This document shows positions 44,892 through 57,691 of a DNA stretch of 64,000 nt, piece after piece (position 1 is the stretch's first letter; each line of letters begins with the position of its first letter). Source of the DNA: Petunia secreta. Its lineage: Eukaryota; Streptophyta; Magnoliopsida; Solanales; Solanaceae. The notes beneath the pieces are model-generated. The model did no database searches, was not told the DNA's origin, and saw nothing but the letters and a program-made list of their open reading frames with translations. The stretch is from assembly GCA_029990175.1 (NCBI GenBank), contig JARKIP010000042.1, positions 3,844,001 through 3,908,000 of the forward strand. The letters are read 5' to 3'. The position numbers were made by a program, and so were the translations under genes.

Positions 44892-46508
44892 CGAAATTTA
44901 CGCCGTTCACCTCTGATCCCCTGGTAATGACATTCACTACTCTCTCCAGGAGTGGAGCCCGAGGTGGTTGTCCATCGCCTCGGTTCTTGGAAAAATTATC
45001 TTTCCCTTTGTCAGTGAGGAAGTCGGCCAAAACTCCCTTCTTCAGCAAGTGAGCTACCTCGAGGCGCAAGGCTTTGCAATCCTCGGTCCTATCGCCATAA
45101 TCTGCGTGGAATTCGCAATGCAGATTGTGGTCTCTTTTGTCTGCCAGGGTCCTCATATCCTTGGGAACCCTTACCCCGGCAGTCCCCTTGACTACATTGA
45201 CCAGCTCCGAGGTCGATATATTGAAGTTGTAGTGTTGAGTCCAAGGTAGATCCTTTTTTGGGGTCGAAGCGGAGCTTGAGGGATTTCTTTGGTTCATATT
45301 GGGTTGAACCTTCCCTCCGAACCTTTGGCTTATGTGAGAATTTGGGTATGAACTACCGAGATATATGGCTCATACGTCCCTTTCGGGTTACTTCGTAGCG
45401 CCTCGGCGCGATTTGAAGATTCGCCTCGGTTTCGTTGATGATAACCTCGGCTCTTGAATTCAGCCTCCTATAATCTGATTTTGGAGTAAGTGCGCCTATG
45501 CAGATCCTCCCACGTTAGGACCTGGTATTGTTGGAGTTCTTTTCACAATTCAGCGGCAGCGTCAGAATTGCGAATATTGATACCTTTTTCAAATGCCATG
45601 ATGGCCAAGGTATCTTCCATCCGAGGTAATTCCATGCGTTCGGCGTGGAATCACTCAAGAAATTCTTTGAGTGGCTCACCGGGCTTTTGTTTTACTTCAC
45701 ATATATCCTCCTTTCTTTGGAGGATCTTTTGTGCCCCGGTGTGCACCTTGACGAAGGCGCTAGACATTTCCTTAAATGAGGAAATCGACCCCGCTGGCAG
45801 ACACATATACCAATGTAGAGCCCCCTTCTCTAATGACTTACCAAATTTCTTCAAGAGCATCGACTAGAGCTGTATAGCCGTTAAGTCGTTGCTCTTCACC
45901 AATACCATATATTCTCTTATGTGTTCTTTGGGATCGGTGGCCCCATCCTATTTCTTCAAGAATATGAGTTTGAAGCCCTTGGGAGTTGGGGCTGGAGCCG
46001 CTTCGGGCTTGAAGGGCAGTTCCCTGTATTGATCGATATCGAGGTCGTCATCCTCCTTTGTTATCCCTGGCACGCCCTCGAGGCGCTTTACCACGCGCGC
46101 CTCGATGCGAGCCTCGATCTCCCTGCTCATTTTTTCAACGTCAACCGAGGACGTTGTCTCAGCCACGGTGAACCATCCCGAAGTGTGGCATGGTAGTTGG
46201 ATTATTCCCCGAGCCCCCAGACGTGGCCCCGTTGTGAGGTCCCCTGTTATCGCGCCCGGAGGAACGAAGAGCGGGATACCTCCACCAGGAGCCGAAGGCT
46301 GGTTGCTCTTTGGGGCAGCACTGTTCCTCGCCTCTAACGAAGCGCGAAAATCAGCATTGATGTTCGCTTGCTCTTCCTGTCTATTTTGGAGAGCTCTCAG
46401 CGTAGTGACAACATAAATCTGGAACTCTTCAGTTGTCATTGGTGAGATGGGCTATTGGTTCAACGGAACGTCAGCCCGTTCACTATTGTTACCGCCATTG
46501 TCGGCCAT
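44824..46508 (-). pseudogene. gag of element D
   Basis: The start is the ATG at 46508, 70 bases after the primer site. TAG at 46454-46452 probably replaces CAG. The frame then runs to about 45950. The middle capsid part survives at 45860-45651 (KFGKSLEKGALHWYMCLP). The C-terminal part (45297-44824) has the atypical knuckle CEFHADYGDRTEDC. Several stops and shifts separate these parts. Confidence 0.82.
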
Positions 46509-46578
46509 AATGTTGTTGAATCGTAAGCTTTGATGAAAAACGGACGTGAAACTTTGGAACAAGGCGTTACTGCTTATA

Positions 46579-46596
46579 TCCCCACAGACGGCACCA
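46579..46596 (-). other. Primer-binding site of element D (tRNA-Arg type)
   Basis: On the minus strand TGGTGCCGTCTGTGGGGA, three bases after the LTR. Tat/Ogre elements use a closely similar site, TGGCGCCGTCTGTGGG, matched to tRNA-Arg. The T in place of C is probably a later change. Identity recalled from memory. Confidence 0.75.
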
Positions 46597-46599
46597 ATT

Positions 46600-47153
46600 T
46601 GTATGGGCCTAAATCAGTTTAGGAATACAAATCGAATTTGGATTTGAATATAAGCAATTCTTTGTATTAAAGTTGAACAAACACACGAAAAAGATATAAA
46701 TACGGAAAAATAATTGTATTTTTATATATGATTGTGAGTACAAATTTGGGCAGAGTTTCAGTACAAATTTTTGGATCCCTATGATACAAAATGAGCTACT
46801 ATTTATAGGCCTAAGAGCCTTGCCCACGTTCTCCACCATCTGCTAATGCATCTTCCCACGATCTGGTCATTAAATGGAGAAGTTAGTGGGGTAAAGTAGT
46901 GGGCTGCAAAGCCGCAAGAACCAGGGGGATTTACCGAGGCGCAAATAAATGACCTCGGTAGTAACGCCCCGTTGTTTGACCGAGATGGCTGCTACCGAAG
47001 CTCAGCTTACGGCTCGCCTTCGGTAGCGACCTCGGTGCCATGGCTTCGGCAGTTTGTTCAATCGCTTCGGCGCTTGTCTTGTTGGTACGTGTTCGGTCGT
47101 TAAGATTTGCATGACGAAGGTGAATCATCGCGGGTTGATTTTTACCCAATACA
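46600..47153 (-). repeat. 5' LTR of element D (554 bp)
   Basis: Same ends as the left LTR. It contains an additional 39-base segment near 46909-46950 (GCCGCAAGAACC to CGCAAATAA). Confidence 0.92.
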
Positions 47154-47157
47154 TATG

Positions 47158-47247
47158 TATGGTTACACATTGTATTTACAATAGGCATACAAGGTACATA
47201 TTTATGGTTACACATTGTATTTACAATAGGCATACAAGGTACATATA
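47158..47247 (+). repeat. Two-copy 45-bp direct repeat
   Basis: The unit beginning GGTTACACATTG is at 47161 and again at 47206, nearly identical over 45 bases. Confidence 0.85.
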
Positions 47248-48372
47248 AGTGATATATACTAACATATATCTATTTTATAATTATATGTAATTATATATCA
47301 CGTATATTATAAAACCTTAGTAATACTGCTATTTTGATGTAGAATGGAATGTTAGTTTGTATAGTTATTAAAATAACTCTTTCAATTTATAAGCTATCTC
47401 AAATAGAAAGATTTTTTTTTTTTTTTTGTAAATAAGGAGTAGCTCTATAATTTTACTTAATGAGAAACATTCTACAACCATGGAAAATGCTATAGACTAT
47501 ATTTTGTTTAAAACCATCAAGTTTTATAGCTACATAAATGTTATATTATGTTTAGAACCATAAGTTATAAAGTCTTAATTTTTTATTAAATATCGTATCA
47601 AATCAAATAAGTTCACGCAAATTGAATCATATATAGCACTATTTTTTGTTAAAAGTTCTTTTTTAAAAAAGAAATGACATATTTTATATTAGAAAATAAT
47701 TTAATAAGGAGTAGTGGTAGTGAAGCAAATATTGCAACAAGTAGAATTACAAGTTTTAAAACTCTAACACAAATATTACGACTTGTGGAAAGTTACATCC
47801 TCGATAATGCTTTCTTTTTACGTTTCGTGCCGAGCAAGAGTATTTAGTAATAGGGTTCAACTCCGTTAACATAAACCTTGACACCTAGGTCCGGTTTAGG
47901 GGTGTTAAAACTTAAACGGGATGATTGTATTTCAGTTGGACTATCAAAATGTGTTAGGTAACTTAGGTTAAACGCATGAATCATGAACTCGTTCAATGTT
48001 GCTCAATTTAGGTGGATGGAAGAGTGCGTATTGCTTAACGACTATCTTGATGATTCGAGTCAAAATTACTTTTCAAACAATTTATTGTTACCATAGGCTT
48101 AACGTACTTGGTTCATTCCTTAATCTTTTAATTGAAGGATCGAGTTATTTGTTGAAAACAAAATGCTACAGTCATTCCTTCAAACAATGAATTGACGATC
48201 AAAATAGGCCAAATTGCTAGATACCGCCCGACTGATTTGCAGAATTATGCTACGGAACAAATAGTTTGTCTTTTTGCCCGCGCTAACAGATGTTTTGCAA
48301 AAAAAAACCCTGTTAAGGTTTAATGAAAAAAATTCGGACGGAAATACCCATGTCAAATTTTTAGGTCGGGGG

Positions 48373-48377
48373 CAAGA
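48373..48377. repeat. Target-site duplication CAAGA, left copy (A3)
   Basis: CAAGA at 48373-48377 and at 60788-60792 flank copy A3. Confidence 0.95.
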
Positions 48378-49722
48378 TGTTGCTCCCAAACGCACACGCA
48401 GGTATACGTGGTCGACAAGTAATAAAGTGATAAATCGAGTATCGTTCCCACGAGGACTATTCAGACTAACACTTAACAAACAATTTCTAAAAGCTATTCA
48501 GGGATCTTTTTCTTCAATGGTGAGAGTTTAGTAACTAAAGAGCAGTAATTAAAATGCTGGAAGTGTAGTCGAACAATGGTGCAAACTTTGGTTGTTAACA
48601 ATATTAAGTGGACGGTCCAGGGTCACAGTTACGAACAATCCAGTTGAGTTTTCTAATTGATTCCACTTCTTAAATCTCGGGTTACTAACTGAGAGAGTAA
48701 ATGTATCTGTGAAAACCTTTCGATTCTTCATAGTCTGTGCAGGCTACTTCAATCCCTACATGTCTATGGGTTGAATCACGTGCACGCATTAACGAATTCT
48801 GTAATTAGTTAAACTAGGCGAGCAAGTATATGTCTATCCTACTCACAATTTGGTTCCCCGATGCCCAAGTTCACAAACTAGTTCTATTCTTTCTTATTAC
48901 GTAATTAAATTCCCTCTTTCGAGTTCAATCTAAAAACCATAGATAATGCATAATTATCGAGCTCTAATAATTAAGCAAGTGAATTCAAGAAAGAATAAGC
49001 AACCCGTTATGGGATTCAATTAATGGGAATCAATCTTCAAACAATCAACTTTCATGTAATACTCTAACCCTAGAACGTAAGAATTAGCCACGCATATTCA
49101 TAATCACAAGGCAATGAATTGATGAAATAATGATGTAGATGATGTAATAGATGAATGATTAGGAATAAACCTTTGTTCAATGAAGTATGGTGCTCTCAAA
49201 TTGCTCCAAAGTATCAACTCCCATCAAAAACTAAGTAAAATAGTATTTATAGGGTTTACAAAGGCCTGATAATAAGTTAGACCCAATTCTAGACGAAATA
49301 GAAAGTCAAAATACGCTCCAGGGGCGCTATAACTGGCGCCCCGCGCCCACGACCGCGCTTGGACAAGCAGTGGACGTCGAACACTCAGCGCTTTGGCTCT
49401 GCGGCGCATGGGAAAATGCGCCAGCAGTGGAGCGCTATGGGAGGCGCGGCGCGTGGCTTATAGCGTCAGGCCAAAAGCTGCACCTCCTTGCTCCGCAACT
49501 CACCTCGTGTCGTGCCCTCGTGTGCTCAATCCAATCCTCAATCAATTTCCAATCATTCCTTGCTCAATCACGCTTCTAAAAGCTCCAAATGCACTGCATA
49601 ACAACCTACATACGAACGACATAAAATCAGTGCAAAACCACATTCATAATCTATAAAATGGGCGAACAAGCTCAAACATGCGGAAATATTAAGGAAACAT
49701 TGGCATAAAATGCCAAACATCA
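48378..49722 (-). repeat. 3' LTR of A3 (1345 bp)
   Basis: Minus orientation TGATGTTTGG to GGGAGCAACA. The GC block lies at about 49318-49475. Confidence 0.95.
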
Positions 49723-49760
49723 CCACCCCACACTTGAACCCTTGCTCGCCCTCGAGCAAG
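49723..49760 (-). promoter_or_regulatory. Polypurine tract and hairpin of A3
   Basis: Tract AAGTGTGGGGTGG at 49735-49723. Upstream of it CTTGCTCG-AGGG-CGAGCAAG (49760-49741) can form an 8-bp stem. Confidence 0.75.
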
Positions 49761-51584
49761 TCACAACTAAATTTCCAACCTAGGTAGAACAGGTCTGCCT
49801 ATGACTATGGTTGATACCGATCATTGAACAAATGCACACATGACTACTATTTATCCACAAACATGCCAACAATTTAACAAACTCAAAAATATGAGAACAA
49901 CCACCCCAAAATAGCTCAAATGCACAAACTCAACCCATTGCTACTATGCTCCCACAAAATAACACCTATCTACTCAACTATGAAGCCATCAACTTCACCT
50001 ATTTCATGCAAACCATGTGCCCTCACCAATATGAAGCAAAAGAGTGTCCCCCCAAATATCACACACAACAATGAATATTATGAATAGAACGGGGACAATA
50101 ACATAGAACAAATTCACTCACTCTCTTGAAAGTCTCACATGTCACACACAATGTACCATAGGCTTGCCCATAGTGTAGGACTCCACTAATGTAATCTCAC
50201 TCCAATCGGAATAAACTAGGACTTTAAAAAGATTGTAATGTAGGCTAAGGGGCGGGTAGGATACATATGGGTAATAGTGACTACCTCCCTAAGCACTTTT
50301 AATACATCACAATTATTTCAAACACAATTCTCATCAAAGCCACCCAATCAACAGCTTTCACACACACCTTCTCAACACGTAGCAATATTTTTTTTCTGTC
50401 AAACACACATTAGCAAGGAATGGATATTCTTTTCTCTTTATTTCTTTGTCCACAATTTTTTTCTTTTTTCTTTTCTTTTCAACTTTGCTCCGTTTTTTTT
50501 CTTTTTCAATTTCATTTTCCAACCTTGCCAATGCTCATAAACAACTACTACACAATTTTATCAAGCACCCCCCTTCATTAGTTCCACTCAAAAACCTCCT
50601 AAAATTCAACCACAACTCCACAATAATATCACAATATCAACTAAAGTGCTTAAGGAGTAAAGGGCCAAAAGAGAACAATTTAGAACAAATGGGTAGGTTT
50701 GGGGTGTGGGTGCCAACAAAAAGATCAAAAAATTCACAACAATCAAGTCCAAGGTGTATATGTAAGGGTAGGCAAATCAAAAGAAGGCCTGTATCATTTC
50801 CCGACTAGAGCAAACCTAGGATTTCGCTTTGCACACACACGGGGCAAGTTCTAGACATTAATATGCAAACATGGAGAGAACAAGAATATGCCTCACACAC
50901 ACATTGTACATGATCCACACAAAAAGGCTCCATCAACAACTCTCAATCAAGCATTTAGAGTGCAACTTGTGGAAAATTAAGCACTAATGCACAAAGGTTC
51001 ACAATAAAGTCAAGCAAGTGGACTCAAGCACCTCAAGGGGGTCGTTCCAATTTTTTTTAAGGCATGCATCACAATATAAAACCCAAGGACACCACAAATA
51101 GCACATGCAATCAAGTTCAAGTCCACCGGTATCAAACGAATCAAAGGCACCTAGTATTCTACCTATTTCCTTCGTCTAGGGTCACCTATACTAACTATTC
51201 TAACCCTAAAAATAAAAAACTACCATGTTCAAAGGTCTCCCCGTGGAAAAGAACCGAGGCCATAAGAAAAACCATGGGGTGGATGACATGTACCACTAAT
51301 AAAACTAAAAGGAAAATATTTTTGGAATTTTTCATTGGTTTTCTAATTTTTTTCAATTTTTTTAAATATATTAAAGCAAGAAACAAATCAAAATAAAGTC
51401 AAGTGACAAAAGAAAATCCTACGATACATGCATCCCTAACCTCAAAAATAAATAAAGGGTAGTACCCCACCCCACACTTAAACTAAGCAATGTCCTCAGT
51501 GCGAGAAAGAAGTAAGTGCAAAAGTAAAGGAAACTGCCCTGAAATCCAGCTGACCAATACTAGGTGGTGCGCAGGAGTGCGGAC
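49736..51584 (-). other. 3' untranslated region of A3
   Basis: About 1.85 kb, no gene. Contains the PPT-like motif at 51500-51465 and a purine-rich stretch (pyrimidine-rich on the plus strand, 50385-50520). Confidence 0.65.
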
Positions 51585-52841
51585 CTAGTCCTCCTCCCAA
51601 TCAGAGCCACCGCCCTCAGCATCCATCTCCACAGCCTCACTGTCCGGATCACGATCAACAATCTCCGAATCAGTGTTCTCATCCTCCTCCGGGGGCATCT
51701 CTATTGCCTAAGTCATGCCCAGCAGGCGTCTCGATGTATCCAGTAAAGGCACTGTGCGATCAATAGCCGCCATATCCACGCCAGACTGCCGGGCCATCTG
51801 CTCCATCATCAAATACTGACGTGCGGACAAGTTGGCGTCAGTGTCCCGCCACTCGTCAGCCATCAGTCTCACAGGTGCAGTAGTGGTCACACCCTTTACC
51901 GAGGCAATATCAAACGGCTTCTCGATGTCAGGGACAATGCAATCCCCGATCTCATCCACTAGGACTCTAGCCTGCTCCAAATACTGGGTAAGGATGTTCC
52001 CAAAGTACAAGCGACTACATGACTTTAACTTCCGTTGCTCTTTCATCAACCGCAACATGTAGTAACCGATGTTAACCGGCTTCCCGGTCATAAAAAAGTA
52101 CACCATTCACGCTCGAGTCTTGGTGACCTCGGAATAATGAGATGATGGAAAGATGCGTGCATTTATAAATCTCATCCACACGCGAGCTGGTTTCAGAAAC
52201 TACGAGAAGAACATGTATTTGTGTCTTCTGGACACACTTCGCTCCCACCTATGAGTGGAGCTCTCACCACAGAGTGTATCCCGCAGAGCCTTATAATCAG
52301 GCTTCCTAATGAATTCTTTCAGCTCATCATACTCAGGGTCATCGACCCCCAAGAAGGCATTCAATGCCGTGTGGTCTAACTTCACCTTCACACCCCGCAC
52401 AGTAACCATGTCATCCTCCTTCCACGCCTCCTCCGGCCCCCAATTTGCGTAGAGTTCCTGCACTAAGTCAAGGTTGGCATGCCCCGAACACTCAAATACC
52501 GAGTCCCAATGTAAAGCAAGTATCGCATCGGCCACCCCTCAAAACTTTTGCATCACCCTCCGCTTGTCAATGGCTTGCTCGGGAATGTACCCCGCAAGCT
52601 TCACACTTTTATACCAAGCTTGGCACTCACCCGTCTTCACAAAAGTGAGGCCATATCGTGTCTTTCCCCTGGGCCTTGGTATAGGCACCGCGTCCTTAGG
52701 GATTCTTGTCTTTGCCTTTGGTTTGGCCTTGGGCTTGGCCGGTGCCTTGCCCTTTGGCTTGGTAGAAGAAGGCCCGGCTTGGAGTGCTTTCCTTGGGGCC
52801 GAGTCGGATGAAGAACTTGGTTTATGAGGTGTGACAACCAT
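51585..52841 (-). pseudogene. Accessory ORF of A3
   Basis: The ATG at 52841 follows the predicted acceptor (GTGTAG|GTACC). The protein is collinear with A1: basic Lys-Pro N-terminus, conserved domain, acidic tail, stop near 51585. Three premature stops are each a C-to-T change relative to A1: TGA near 52536 (CGA), TAG at 52202-52200 (CAG) and TAG near 51710 (CAG). A frameshift lies near 52110. Otherwise well conserved. Same putative plant transposon family; function unknown. Confidence 0.85.
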
Positions 52842-52846
52842 GGTAC

Positions 52847-53419
52847 CTACACAAACAAAAAGATCAATGTGAGATGTCAAATTAAGCACCAAAAATGCAA
52901 TTCAAGCTCAATTGGTAGGGTACCACCCCACACTTATCACTCACTCTATGTGTCAATCAACTCAACTCAATAGCACAAGCGACCCCACACTTAGACAAAA
53001 CTAGCTTTGTACAAAATATGCCACGTTTGTGGTTATCAAGATCAAGCTAGTGCGGGTGCATAATAGCCAATATTTATGTGTGTGAGACACTAAATGTTCA
53101 TAATAAGCCTAAGGATTGTATTGCTACTCAAGAATTCACAATGTTAGACAATTTTCATGATTGAGGCTTTTTCACAAACACTTGGTGTCCACACTTTGAA
53201 ACTATCAAGTTCAATGACTTTTGTAATGTGCTAACCCTCCCAAATTTTTGGGAGATCTCTTTTTACAAGTACACAAGCTAACTATCAAGCACAATGATCA
53301 ATTTAAGCACTTCAAGAGTAATATTTACACATGAGCTTGCAACTAGTTAAGAGACCTACCATGGAAAAATCTAGTTAATCTTACGTGTAATGGAGAGAGA
53401 AAAGTAGGAATTCACTTAC
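52847..53419 (-). other. Predicted 5' UTR intron of the accessory gene (A3)
   Basis: Donor TTCAA|GTAAGT at 53419, acceptor ending 52847, 573 bp. See 1856-2428 for the matching intron in A1. Confidence 0.6.
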
Positions 53420-54063
53420 TTGAAAGTGTTAGAATGAGTTGAAACAAAATTGTGATTGATTCCAAGAGTTAGAGATGATTTGGGGAGTGTTTAGGGATTG
53501 ATTAGAGAGAAAATAGTGAAGAAAAGGGAGTAGGAATCGGGTATAAGGGAGAGGGGGAAACCGGGTCGCGGGTTAAAACCTGTTTGACCTGGATTTTTAA
53601 AAAAATTTGGTCCGGCGCTTTCTCCTCCGTGGCGCGCCCTACCGCGTGAAACAAAATCAGCCTACTATGAGCCCTGGCGCGTTGGGAGGCGCGAGGTACT
53701 CCCAAACACGCCTAAGCTTTTGCTTCAGCTCTCCATTTTGCGCGTTGGGAGGCGCGGGGCACTCCCAAACGAGCCCAAACACGTTTTTTCGCACCAAATT
53801 TCGATTCCAAGTGCGACACCCAAGCGCGGGACATGTCTCAAGGCGTCTCGTGCCCCTCAATACATTAACTTCACCTCGTTTAGCTCTCTCGATACCTACA
53901 AAAACGACACACAAAAACAAAAACTACGTGACACTATAAAACAAAAAATAACTAAACTATTACAAGTACAAACTTAGGTTGCCTCTCGAGAAGCGCCTTA
54001 TTTAACGTCGTGGTACGACGAGTATCAATCAAGGGTCCCTCAAAGTAATGGAAGTACAATGAC
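53420..54063 (-). other. pol-to-accessory spacer of A3, with GC block
   Basis: Gene-free. The GC block (about 53775-53610, GGCGCGTTGGGAGGCGCG types) lies upstream of a pyrimidine-rich leader that ends at the intron donor. Confidence 0.6.
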
Positions 54064-56517
54064 TCACGAACCTCCCCAATAATGCTTCACCCTTTGACCA
54101 TTCACCAAGAATGTTTTCTCAGAATCCGGGGCTTTCGATTCAACCGCTCCATGTGCGGTAACACGAATTACTTCAAACGGCCCCGACCATCTAGACTTCA
54201 ACTTTTCCAGAAATAATTTCAACCTCGTGTTAAAAAACAATACCAGCTGCCCGGGCTCAAACTGACAACTCTCAATATGCTTGTCATGCCACTTCTTTGT
54301 CCGTTCCTTATACAATTTCACATTTTCATAAGCATGGAACCAGAACTCTTCAAGCTCATGCAATTGAAGCATCCTCTTTTCACCCGCTAAGGCCATATCA
54401 AGGTTGAGCTTTTGAATTGCCCAATATGCCTTATGCTCTAGTTCAACAGGCAAGTGACAGGCCTTACCATAAACAAGCCTATATGTAGAGGTTCCAATAG
54501 GCGTTTTAAATGCAGTTCGATAGGCCCAGAGAGCACCATCTAACTTCATAGCCCAATCCTTCCTCAAGGCATTCACAGTCTTCTCAAGGATTTGCTTGAT
54601 CTCTCTATTAGATACTTCCACTTGGCCACTAGTTTGGGGATGATAAGCAGTGGCCACCTTGTAGCGAACCCTCCCCAAATGAGTGAAAATATTTTTCTTC
54701 ACAAACTTCACCACCACACTCGCACCATTTGTTGGAAGTGCAACAACCTCCACCCATTTAGACACATAATCAACCGCCGCGAGGATGTATTTATGGCCCA
54801 TAGAAGGTGGGAATGGACCCATAAAATCAATCCCCCAACAATCAAACAGCTCAATCTCTAGGATATTGTTCAAAGGCATCTCGTGACGCCTAGAAATAGT
54901 ACCCGTTCTTTGGCAACGATCACATTGCTTCACTAAGGCATGAGCATCTTTAAATAGAGTAGGCCAAAAGAAACAAGACTGAAGTACCTTTGCAGTTGTT
55001 CGATCTCCACCAAGATGGCCACCATAAAAAGAGGAATGGCAGCTCTGTAGAATCAGTTCTACTTCTTCCCTTAGAATGCATCTCCTAGCTAGTTGATCAG
55101 GGCCTATCTTGTACAAATAAGGCTCATCCCGTACATAAAATCTGCTCTCATGAAGGAGTCTACGCTTTTGCTCAGCAATAGCCCCAGGAGGATACACATT
55201 ACTCACAATTAAGTTCACCATGTCAGCATACCATGGCACCTCAGCTGCATTTAAAGCAAAAAGTTTCTCATCAGGGAATACCTCTTTAATCTCAGGCCCT
55301 TCATCTACATGATCTCTATTCTCCAGCCTTGACAAATGATCAGCTAGTTGATTCTCAGTCCCCTTGCGATCTCGAATTTCAACATCAAACTCTTGCAATA
55401 GGAGAACCCATCGAATGAGTCTAGGCTTGGAGTCCTTCTTCTCAAACAAATATCGGAGTACGGCATGATCAGTGTAGACAACAACACGAGTGCCAACCAA
55501 ATAAGATCTGAATTTATCAAAAGCATACACTACGGCTAGCAACTCCTTCTCAGTGGTGGTATAATTAGACTGGGCTGCATCAAGAGTCTTGCTTGCATAA
55601 TAGATGGAGTGAAAGATTCTTCCAATTCTTTGGCCTAGAACAGCCCCAATAGCATTATCACTCGCATCACACATCAATTCAAATGGCAAAGACCAGTCAG
55701 GAGCAATGATGATTGGTGTGGTCACCAACCTTTTCTTCAACTCTTCAAATGCCTTGAGACAAGCATCATTAAACACAAATTTCACATCCTTCTCTAACAA
55801 TTTGCACATGGGATTGGAAATTTTGGAGAAGTCCTTTATGAAACCTCTATAGAACCCTGCATGTCCCAAGAAACTACGCACCCCCATAACAGAGATAGGT
55901 GGTGGTAATTTCTCAATAGCCTCAATCTTCGCTTTATCAACCTCGATCCCTTGCTTTGACACCTTCTGCCCAAGTACTATGCCTTCTTGAACCATAAAGT
56001 GACATTTTTCCCAATTCAACACCAGATTTGTTTCTTCACAACGGCTCAACACATCATCTAGATTTTTCAAACATTCATCAAAAGAATCACCAACTACTGA
56101 GAAATCATCCATGTATACTTCCACAAATTTTTCCACCATGTCGGTGAAAATAGCCATCATGCACCGCTGAAAAGTCCCCGGGGCATTACATAACCCAAAT
56201 GGCATCCTCCTAAATACATAGGTGCCGTATGGACAAGTAAAAGTAGTTTTGTCTTGATCTTCAGGAGCTATCACAATCTGATTGTAGCCCGAATACCCAT
56301 CCAAGAAACAATAATACTCGTGCCCTTCAAGTCTATCCAGCATCTGATCAATAAAAGGGAGTGGGAAGTGATCTTTCCTGGTGGCCTTGTTCAGCTTCCT
56401 ATAATCAATGCAAATTCGCCACCCTGTAACTGTTCTTGTAGGAATCAACTCATTAAGCTCATTCTTCATCACTGTCATGCCCCCTTCTTTGGAACACATT
56501 GCACTAGACTCACCCAC
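54064..56517 (-). pseudogene. RT, RNase H and integrase of A3, long open frame with a deleted catalytic segment
   Basis: 817 codons are open. RT has a YMDD box (VEVYMDDFSVVG, about 56110). RNase H shows CDASDNAIGAVLG and VYTDHAVLRYL. The integrase zinc domain ends CDRCQRT and the first Asp is in WGIDFMGPF. Between NIFT and KVATAYHP only 7 residues remain where A2 has 32. This in-frame loss of 75 bp (junction 54670-54681) removes ISDEGTHF and so the second catalytic Asp. Glu (QVEVSNRE) is present. A one-base deletion near 56485 shifts the upstream RT part. Confidence 0.88.
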
Positions 56518-57690
56518 TTGCTGTCAGAGATAGGAAAAATAATACCAGCATCCAGCCACTTGATAATTTCTTTCTTCACCACCTCCTTCATAATTGGATT
56601 TAGCCTCCTCTGCTGCTCTATAGATGGCTTATAGTCTTCTTCCAAGGGAATTTTGTGCATGCAGAAAGAAGGACTAATCCCTCTAATATCAGCAATAGTC
56701 CAGCCAATAGCTCTCTTGCGCTCTCGCAATACCCTCAACACCTTTTCAACCTGCACATCAGATAACAAAGAAGAAAGGATCACGGCAAGGTATTACCTTC
56801 ACCCAAATAAGCATAACGTAAATGCGCGGGTAAAGGTTTGAGCTCAAGAGTAGGAGCCCTCTCAATAGACGGTTTAGCAGGAGTTAAGGTCAACGGTCTA
56901 TCAAGCTCCTCAAATTTCTTCCACCCTGGGATGAATCTACTCTGTATATTAAGAACCTCCAAATATTCTTCAATGTCATCATCCTTCAGGATATCATCAT
57001 CATCACATAAGAGTGCCTTTTCCAGAGAATCAACATTAAAAGCCAAGAATAACCTCTCATCAGCAGTCAACTCATCATGTATCACTTTTACCATGGACAA
57101 CTCTTCATAATGTGAAGGAAGCTGGATAGCTCTGAACACATTAAACACAGCTTCTTCCCCATTTACCTTCATGATCATCTTTCCAGCTCTAACTCTAATA
57201 ACATCATCGGCAGTAGCCAAAAAATCCTCTTCCCAATATGAGAGGAACCTCAGGATCAGCTTCATAATCCAGAATAATAAAATCAACAGGTAATATAAAC
57301 TGACCCACTTGTACAAGCACATCCTCAATAATCCCCTCGGGGCATGTCAATGATCTATCAGCCAGCTGCAGAGTCACAGTAGTTTGTCGTGGTTCACCCA
57401 GGCCTAGCTTCCTGAAAACTGATGAAGGCATTAAATTCACACTAGCACCCAAATCACATAAAGCTCGACCAACCTCATGTTCCCCAATTTTCAAGGGAAT
57501 AGTAAAACTATCAGGACCCTTCAATTTCTGAGGAAGCTTGCTTCTAACTCTGGAACTACACTCCTCAGTGAGTGCAATTGTCTCAAACTCAGTCAGTCTT
57601 CACTTGTTAGCAACAATGTCCTTGATGTATTTAGCATATTTGGGAACATCCCGCAAAAGCTCCACCAAAGGAATATTTACCTGAATCTGA
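56475..57690 (-). pseudogene. Protease and RT N-terminal region of A3
   Basis: Protease (57524-57204) has an intact DLGAS active site and a LILGR block, then shifts frame near 57220. The linker (57210-56790) is acidic. The RT start (MHKIPLEEDYKPSIEQQRR, EIIKWLDAGIIFPISDSKWVS) is in 56783-56475. Confidence 0.85.
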
Positions 57691-57691
57691 C

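Larger units (their letters stand above)
36523..47153 (-). mobile_element. Tat-lineage Ty3/gypsy element D with antisense accessory gene
   Basis: Length is 10631 bp, minus strand, LTRs of 515 bp (left, 3') and 554 bp (right, 5'), TSD TATGT. The primer site resembles the tRNA-Arg type used by Tat/Ogre elements. Order is gag, protease, RT, RNase H, a second RNase H of the archaeal type, integrase, then a 3-kb region with a gene on the opposite strand. The extra RNase H is diagnostic of the Tat lineage. Gag-pol has several stops and frameshifts. Confidence 0.92.
47154..48377. other. AT-rich sequence between elements D and A3
   Basis: No gene. Holds a 45-bp direct duplication (47158-47247), a run of 18 T (about 47411-47428) and, next to A3, about 110 bp that may be the left side of an old DNA element with inverted ends (48267-48316). 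Confidence 0.4.

Noticed and set aside
47158..47247. Two-copy 45-bp repeat as a CRISPR-like or satellite array
   Set aside because: Only two copies in direct contact and a plant nuclear context; a simple duplication.
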